From assembly GCA_001683735.1 (NCBI GenBank), contig LUGG01000005.1:1860001-1924000 (forward strand): DNA of 64,000 nucleotides. Direction: 5' to 3'. The position numbers were made by a program, and so were the translations under genes. The notes beneath the pieces were generated by a model. It was not told the DNA's origin and did no database searches. It saw nothing but the letters and a program-made list of their open reading frames with translations. Below are positions 56,400 through 64,000 of this stretch, in pieces (within the stretch, counting starts at the first letter, position 1; each line of letters starts with the position of its first letter). This DNA comes from Grifola frondosa. Taxonomy: Eukaryota > Basidiomycota > Agaricomycetes > Polyporales > Grifolaceae.

Positions 56400-58602
56400 T
56401 CACACCTTGCATTGCGCAGCCCTTCTCCGCACCAGCTCCGCCTTTGCCTCGCTCCGCGGACAGAACGCACACTTGAACGGCTCCGGGTAGCTGCCCACAA
56501 TTCCATCAGCCATGAACGGTACCCGTCGACATATGCACCCACCTCACGAGACTCGCTCCGAAGCGCGCCTCGAGCCCGCCTTCTGCAGGCGGCGCAATGT
56601 CGAACGCAGTGAGGAGGCCTGTGATCAGCAGGAACACCGAGTTCTCAGCGAGCGCTTTCCCTGGGCACACCCTGCGGGTCATCAGTACCAGGAGTGGGAA
56701 GAAGGGGAGCGCACGTACCGACGACCGTAGCCAAAGGCGTATACCGCGGGGTCGACGACGTCCTGCGTCGGGTCGAGGAAGCGATCCGGGAGGAACGCGT
56801 GCGGATCGTACTTGTCGTTCGGCTCCAGCGTCACCACTCTGCTGGCCGTATTCAGGTACGGGGAGGTGAGCGAAAGGGGAAAGGGAAACGCACTCCGTGT
56901 TGGGCACGACGATGGTGCCCTTCGGGATGAAGTATCCCTCGTACACGTCGTCTTCCGCCGTTCTCCGCGCGATTGCTGTACCGCCCCGCGTTAGCACCAC
57001 ACTCGCTATACGAGCTCGCAGAACGTACCGAGGGGCACGACCGGGTGCCACCTGCTCACACATCTCAGCCGCAAGTTGCACAAAATGGAGCGGTGCGTAC
57101 CGCATAGTCTCCTTAATAACCGCCGCGACGTACGGCAGGTCCGCGCGGTGCGACACCACGGGCATGCGCTCTGTGCCCACGACCCGGTCAATCTCTGCCT
57201 GCGCACGGTTCTGGAACTCCGGGTGCAGCGCCATCGCGAGGATAAACGTCAGCACCGTCGCGTATGTCTGCGGGGTCCCCATGAGCGAGGGTTATTCAGG
57301 GTGGGAGGGTGACACTGACCGACTCTCCCCCGGCTGGAATGGCGCGCTGGGGTGGGTGAGCTGCTTATGTGACGTGAAGGAGGGGCGTACCTCCGTACAC
57401 CGCGCCCGTGGTCCACCGTACGCGGTACTCAAACTCTGAGGAGGGCTCCGGTTCGAGGCGCAGGAGGTCCTGTGTCAGCGAGGGGGCCGCGGTGCCTTCA
57501 GCCTGCCAACATGCGCGCATTATGAGCGGGCACCGCGGAGGACTGGAGTGCACATACCATTTCGCGTTTAACATGCTCGAATGGCTTGGTGACGAGGTGC
57601 TCGACCATGGCTCTTCCCTGGGCAACCTCCTTCTGGAACGATGTCCACGACGGGAGCCACTTGACTGAAACTTGAAGTCAGCATATGGAGGTGGAGGTAC
57701 GAGAGGACGACGCACGGAAGGGCAGGAGGTCGCACAGGAACGCTCCGGGCACTGACCCTCTGGTGATCAGCTCCATGGTTTCTTCGGCATGGGTGATATA
57801 CTACGCGAAGTCAATAGGTAGGTATGCGGAGAAGAAATAGGAAGCCGCTCACTTCGTTGTCTGCAGCGTCGACTGACAGACCGTACGTCACTGTCAGTAA
57901 GATCCTCCCTGAAGTCCTGCGTAAAAGCGAAGTCTGAGTCTCCCAAGCAAATGCAGTGTGGCTTTAACGGCTTACAGTCGAACGTGCGAGAAGAAATCAT
58001 CGGGACGCTCCAAGAAATCTCTGTTCATGAGCGCGGAGATATCGCTCTGCACGCTGTGGTATTTCTTTACTGCAGAAGGGCTGAGGGCGATGTAGGCGAG
58101 CTTGCGATGTTCCCGCCATTCCTTTCCATATGGGAGCAGTGGCATGCTCTTCAGCCCAAGTGCATACATTAGTAGACGATCATTCAGACCGACTGTCGGC
58201 TACGCACCTGATCGACATGCATCAATTCACCGAGGGTGGTGAATATCGGGCGATGAGAGTAGTTGTTGCCTCGTTTATCAAGAAGATCATGAATGGCTTT
58301 CAGCGAGTTGAGGACCAGAATCTTGCTGCCTAGGCCATGAAAATACACAAGGTCACCTATACACGGACGTTAGCCCAAGCTATAAACGAGATGTAGGTTG
58401 GCGCAAACACACCATACTGGGGCTTGAGCTTGGTATAGAGATTCCATGCGCCGCTGCTGGGGACTTCGAGGATGTTTCCTACGATGGGCCTTGCAGGCGG
58501 ACCAGGTGGAACTGGGTAACCTCGGGAGCGGCGTTTAAAGGCACGAACAACGGCGTGCAGGAAAACAAGCAAGAGAGAGAAGACAACGAGATGTGCCGAA
58601 TT
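56400..58602 (-). CDS. Cytochrome P450 monooxygenase
   Basis: Fourteen exons were traced from ~58,602 to the TGA at 56,400-56,402. They include a 14-nt exon (57,320-57,333) and a 23-nt exon (57,029-57,051). The product has an N-terminal hydrophobic anchor, the hinge [15 protein letters not shown], the C-helix WREHRK, the I-helix AGGEST (built from the 14-nt exon) and KETMR as the ExxR motif followed by [30 protein letters not shown] and the heme loop FGYGRRVCPG come next, and the end reads [13 protein letters not shown]. It is a microsomal oxygenase of the kind expanded in wood-decay fungi; the substrate is unknown. No in-frame ATG exists between the upstream TAG (58,603-58,605) and the anchor, so the start is lost or lies in an unfound exon. 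Confidence 0.88.
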
Positions 58603-59180
58603 CTACCACCCTGTGAATTGTGATAGCTCCATCCTGTGTAGCGGACAGGACCACTGGTGAGAATCTTCTGATATACTTAATAGCGCGGCATCGTCCAACT
58701 CGGCTACGTTCCACCTTCGTCCGCATTATGTTTGGGGAGCTTCGTCGCAAAGAAATCAGAAAACCGACACATGTCCTCTGACAATCCATCCGGCCGGTGT
58801 GGAAAACACTGCCGTTTGAAGTAGCGGGGGTCTTCGAAAAGTCAAGGAACCAATGGGAGGATCCCGATGGGCGCGGGATCGAAGGTGATTCCTCCGAGTG
58901 AATCTGATTTTTCTGATCAACAAGTCCGATCAGTTAGGACCTCGATCAGCCTCGATCACGGGAACCAGAAAATTAGACAGAAACTGACAGGAGTGGGCAG
59001 CTGGACAGAAGGCAGGCTAGAGGACCGTCAGTATGCCCTTCGCCCCTCAGTAAACACTGCAAATCCTCCGCCCCCTACTCCCCAGTCTCCTAGTGTTACA
59101 GCCCTGGCTCGAGGAAGAGTATCGTCAACTGGCTTTCGCGTTGTCCGTATTCCAATTTCTCTCGCTCGTTGATCCCAACT
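58603..59180. other. Intergenic region
   Basis: No recognisable gene. The segment lies between the P450 start and the aldo/keto reductase relic. Confidence 0.4.
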
Positions 59181-59712
59181 TGTCATAGATCCTTCGATAG
59201 TGACAAATGGTTTGCGCATAACGGACTGCATTGACCTCCTGAGATCTATGTGTTCGACCCAGACACGCCGATGGAGAAGACGATGCGCGCGCTGCAGGAC
59301 CTCGTGAAGGTAGGAAACGTTGCGCTGCGTCGGTGCTCGCAATCTCTGCGCATCACTGTTGATTGAAATGAACTACGTCTTGAAGTGGAAAGGGTGGGCG
59401 CAGTTCGTGTGCACGCATGTTGAGCACTCTACGCCCGGAGGTCCGCCTTTTCGAAGGAGTGCGAGATGTTCGTGTGTTGTGATTACAAGGGAAGCGGGTC
59501 TGCGTACTTCATGCGCATAAACGGCTTCCGAGCGCACCTGCTCGAACAAAGAAGAAGTGCACAGCTGCACACGGGGGCGTCGTGTTCGAGAAGCCCGTAC
59601 AAAAGTCGGACGGGGCGATCATTGGCCACGTCGAGGAGCTGTCGAAGAAATTCGGATGGAAGATGAGCCAGATCGCGCCGACGTGTAGCCTGACAAAAGA
59701 TCGAGCTTGATA
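59181..59712 (+). pseudogene. Aldo/keto reductase relic
   Basis: Scattered in-order matches to a fungal aldo/keto reductase are visible in changing frames. The first is FDPDTPMEKTMRALQDLVK (59,256-59,308), whose family counterpart lies in the segment FDPDTPIEETMRALHD. An IEMNYVLKWKGWAQFV segment (59,361-59,410) and ECEMFVCCDYKGSGSAYF (~59,460-59,512) follow. The last is SDGAIIGHVEELSKKFGW with KMSQIAP (~59,605-59,680). The N-terminal third with the active-site Asp/Tyr is not found, and stops separate the pieces. It was probably once part of the neighbouring redox cluster. Confidence 0.65.
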
Positions 59713-60465
59713 ATGGGGCGAACTCCAGACGCGTCGTTGCATTCTCGCGGTACAGCTATTGACGAGCGTTGCGTAACCGGAGAGGATCTAGGAGGCAATT
59801 ATTATGAGCAAGATGTTAAGTGAAGAGCAAGTACCTCGAGGAGCCATGAGTCCAATCTTCACCTTGCTCTTCCTCCTAACTGAGATTTGTGCAGTTGAAT
59901 AGTTAAGATATTACTCCGCGATTATGATTGTAGATTGGCTCTTGTTCTCGGGCTGTCATCATTTTCAGCGTGATTCAGTCAAGCTTACCGAATGCATGCT
60001 ATATGCAGCTGTAGTCATGCAAGTATGTGTACTTAATGATGAATTTGGATGCGGCGCTGGGAGAACGTAGGGAAGGAGGAGGTGAGGTTGAGGCGATGAG
60101 ACATTTAATGTAACTTTCCGTCTAACAGTACTGTAGCGCGACTTGCGCTTACGCCCAACGGGTGTAAAATGGGATTTTTTTAAATTAAAAAATGATTTTT
60201 GGATCGATCACGTGAGAAGGACGCGTACTTCAATTCAATTTCCGACGAATCGAATTCATCTTTCTCCAGTCCATGCGCGACTGAGCAGCTGGATATATAT
60301 TGGACCATAATCCTGTTCTTCTCATATTGGTCTTGGAACTTCTGGTCTGGTTTCATAGCTCGTCAATGCAAGAATGGTAAGCACGAACTCCTGATGATTT
60401 TTGGCAAGTCATCCGTGACCAAATAGTTTATCAGTGTCATACAAAACCCGCCGACGCCCTCACTG
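59713..60465. other. Intergenic region
   Basis: No recognisable gene. An A/T-rich imperfect palindrome lies near 60,172-60,200 (TTTTTTTAAATTAAAAAATG). Confidence 0.4.
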
Positions 60466-61815
<1,350 letters not shown>

Positions 61816-62070
61816 AGGGTGCGGAGCTTTTGAAAGCAAATTCGAAGACGAACATCCTGTAACTGACGGATAAATAGACCATTGATATATGATGGAGAAC
61901 GACTTCAGGTAAGCGCTGGGAGACTCTTTATCGATTGCAGTTGGAATGTTTTTCACACACACTGATCGCAGTGACTTCTAGTTAGCGTTCCAACCTGGGT
62001 CGCGTGCCTGAGTACAAAAAGTACTTGACGATGAAGCCCACGTAAGTGTATTTCTCTCTGTCGTCAGTTG
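61816..62070. promoter_or_regulatory. Divergent promoter, OYE / Gal80-like
   Basis: This 255-bp spacer separates the OYE gene (minus) and the Gfo/Idh/MocA gene (plus). The arrangement permits co-regulation. I see no clear binding site beyond short A/T-rich stretches. Confidence 0.4.
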
Positions 62071-63387
62071 ATGGCACCAATCAGAATTGGTTTCGTAGGT
62101 CTGTCCAGCACCGGATGGGCAACGGCCTCCCTCGCGCCTCCTCTTCTTGAGCCCCCTCTCCGCGACAAATATCAGATTACCGCGCTATGCACGACCTCTC
62201 CCCAGTCTGCTGCGCTAGCGCGGCGGAGAAGTACTCCAAACTCACTTCTGCCCCCGTCAAGGCCTACCACGGAAGCACGGATGACATAGCAGACGACCCC
62301 AATGTCGATCTCGTGGTCGTCGCTGTCAAAGTGCCCGATCACAAGGCGGCGGTCATGCCGGCGATTGAGAAGGGGAAGGACGTGTTCGTGGAGTGTCCCC
62401 TCGGGATGACCCTACAAGAGACAATGGAGATTGCGGAGGCCGCCCAGCGCAAGGGCGTCCGCTCGATCGTAGGCCTGCAGTCTTGGCAAAGTCCGCTTGT
62501 GCGAAAGGTCAGTGTTAGGCGGATTGCAGTCGAACCGCATTCAGGGTTGACCGAATCTCGACGTAGGTTAAAGAATGGATATCGGCGGGCAAGATCGGGA
62601 AAGTATTATCTTGCACATGGGTACGCTCTCCGCTGGGCATATTTGCAGCCCGGCGAGGGAATTTAACGAACAAAGCATTTCTGTAGGTTGGCAGCAAGAC
62701 CGCGGAAGTTGCATATTGGGCGCCATATCACAAAGACCGAGCAGTGTACGCTGCTTATCCAGAAAACGGTGCGTCCACCTGACATATAGTGTGGTATTAT
62801 GGGATCTGAAGAGTCACCTAGGTACTACGGTCCTCCAGGTCACTATCGGGCACACTCTGAGCGCCCTCATCTCCGCTCTCGGTCCCCTGTCCTCGATCTC
62901 ATCCGCATGTGTGCAGCGGTTCGATACTATCGAGTTCGTCACTCCAGATATGACCCCTACAGGAAACATCATCAAGTCCACTGTTCCCGACCAGTATGCG
63001 TTTTGCGGGGTCTTCAAGGATTCTGGTGCGGTGCTGAGCGCCATTTGCCGCGGGGGTGTTCCCGTTACGGGCGAATCCGGTCGCGGGCGACCGTCCCTGG
63101 TCTGGCTCATCGACGGCGACAAGGGGTGCATCCGGGCGGAGAGCTCACACGTCACGGGCTCGTTTTTACATGTTACGACCCCGGAGAAGATATTTCTGAA
63201 CGGGGAAGAGATGAATGTGGATGACGGGGAGGATAAGCTCGACAACATGGGGAGAGAATGGCTGGAGTTCGCGAAGGGCGCGGAGGGTTATTACCCGACG
63301 TTCGACGATGCGGTGCTTGTGTACAAGCATATTGATGCTATTGCGAGGAGCGCGAGGGAAGGTCGGAGAATTGACTTGGATATTTGA
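62071..63387 (+). CDS. Gfo/Idh/MocA (Gal80-like) oxidoreductase
   Basis: Exons 62,071-62,507, 62,567-62,620, 62,687-62,768 and 62,822-63,387 encode about 379 residues. The N-terminal Rossmann fold reads IRIGFVGLSSTGWATASLAP. DDPNVDLVVVAVKVPDHKAA, KGKDVFVECPLG and VRSIVGLQSW match the Gal80-like subgroup, as does the C-terminal LVWLIDGDKGCIRAESSHV and GRRIDLDI. These proteins bind NAD(P) and act as sugar or polyol dehydrogenases, or as regulators like Gal80. The first exon changes frame near 62,219 between QSAALA and AAEKYSKL. A single missing base in the GC-rich CTAGCGCGGCGG explains this and restores the family reading. Confidence 0.85.
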
Positions 63388-63768
63388 GCCACAAGATTCA
63401 ATGACTTACTTTGTCTACGAGAATGCGACGTATTGGGGACCGATATCAAATGCCAGACTCGGAGGAGGGATAGGAATAAAGAGCTCTAATAGGGATAAAG
63501 CATGCCTTCCTGGGGTGTTTAGGATTGTACTCTTTATCGCTGGGGAAGGTTGCCCGCTGGATCTCGGCTAGCGTATAAAATGGGACTTTTATTCGTAAAC
63601 GCTGCGCGCGCGAGCCAAAAAAAACAATGACAAGGTGAAAATCATTAATCATTGCTGATGAACGTTGAACAATGGCCGAGCGCAGAAATTCGAATAATTG
63701 TGGCTACAATAAAAATCGAACATTACGAGTGGCACCTGAAGCACACTGTGATCGGGAACTTATCTTCT
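63388..63768. other. Intergenic region
   Basis: It is the convergent 3' region between the oxidoreductase and the partial minus-strand frame. No other feature was seen. Confidence 0.4.
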
Positions 63769-64000
63769 TCACGTATTATCATCATGACTTGGGTTCTTGG
63801 TTGGCCTTTTACTATCGAATACGCGCGAGGATATATTCGAGAACATAGGCTGTTGCTGAATGTGGACAATCCTCGTAACCTCCTCATTCTCTACACGGCA
63901 TACGAAGACATCGACATTAGGGTCAATGACAATCATCTCACTGCTCTCGTTTGCTGGGTGGGCAGCAAGAGTGAGGTCGTCTTGGGGATCTGCGTCGATT
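63769..64000 (-). CDS. C-terminal end of an unidentified protein (partial)
   Basis: The minus strand is open from the window edge to TGA at 63,769-63,771. It gives about 76 residues with protein-like composition (MIVIDPNVDVFVCRVENEEV, then VTRIVHIQQQPMFSN). It has no start within the window, so it may be the last exon of a gene beyond 64,000. The family is not recognised. Confidence 0.4.
   Translation of the reverse strand, partial: IDADPQDDLTLAAHPANESSEMIVIDPNVDVFVCRVENEEVTRIVHIQQQPMFSNISSRVFDSKRPTKNPSHDDNT

Noticed and set aside
56506..57282. 258-codon minus-strand frame as an uninterrupted P450 C-terminus
   Set aside because: It reads through three introns. Only the spliced version gives [17 protein letters not shown] and FGYGRRVCPG in order.
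60170..60200. A/T palindrome near 60.18 kb as a terminator or origin
   Set aside because: It is short and low in complexity, with no supporting context on either side.

Overview
The window comes from a basidiomycete fungus, most likely a wood- or plant-decaying Agaricomycete (Polyporales-like). The evidence is dense short introns (about 45-70 nt, GT-AG with one GC-AG), a Plavaka-type transposase, Agaricomycete-restricted families (DUF6533, DUF6698, a Crinkler-RHS-like NTPase), secreted carbohydrate-active enzymes, and an intron-containing eukaryotic tRNA-Asn. All names below come from reading motifs in the sequence; no database search was run.

Layout. (a) 1-3.6 kb: repeat-rich DNA with one small open frame and an LTR-like stretch. 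(b) 3.6-11.2 kb: a decayed DNA transposon, with a Plavaka transposase on the minus strand head-to-head with a DUF6698 gene on the plus strand. Both carry in-frame tandem repeats that encode acidic residues. (c) 11.3-37.1 kb: the most unusual region, a higher-order tandem array. Its unit of about 9.5-9.6 kb is [TF beta - Y] + [TF alpha - X - DUF6533]: a fungal transcription-factor-like gene on the minus strand with spacer Y, then a second such gene, spacer X, and a DUF6533 multi-pass membrane gene on the plus strand. There are two full units, a leading recombinant unit that lacks most of the beta half, and a stub of a further unit. That gives five TF copies, mostly broken, and three DUF6533 copies, mostly open. 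(d) 37.1-45.4 kb: a conserved 107-residue protein, a 300-residue protein with a coiled coil, a beta-carbonic anhydrase and tRNA-Asn(GUU). (e) 45.4-53.7 kb: a GH16 glucanase, mitochondrial Mn-superoxide dismutase, a Crinkler-RHS-like P-loop NTPase and a GH28 rhamnogalacturonan hydrolase. (f) 54-63.4 kb: a DHA2-type transporter, cytochrome P450, an aldo/keto reductase relic, an Old Yellow Enzyme reductase and a Gfo/Idh/MocA (Gal80-like) oxidoreductase. This looks like a redox and export neighbourhood, as in a specialised-metabolism or detoxification cluster.

How they may work together. In (c), each complete alpha module sets a transcription-factor-like gene and a membrane-protein gene back to back across a shared upstream region. 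Copy number has risen by unequal exchange. The TF copies decay while the DUF6533 frames are better kept, including one copy whose -1 and +1 indels cancel. In (f), the oxidoreductases and transporter could act on one class of small molecule, but nothing in the sequence names the substrate.

A cross-cutting caution: several otherwise complete genes (GH16, GH28, the NTPase, the Gal80-like oxidoreductase) each lack exactly one base in one exon. This may be real decay or residual consensus error in the assembly, and reads or transcripts would settle it.
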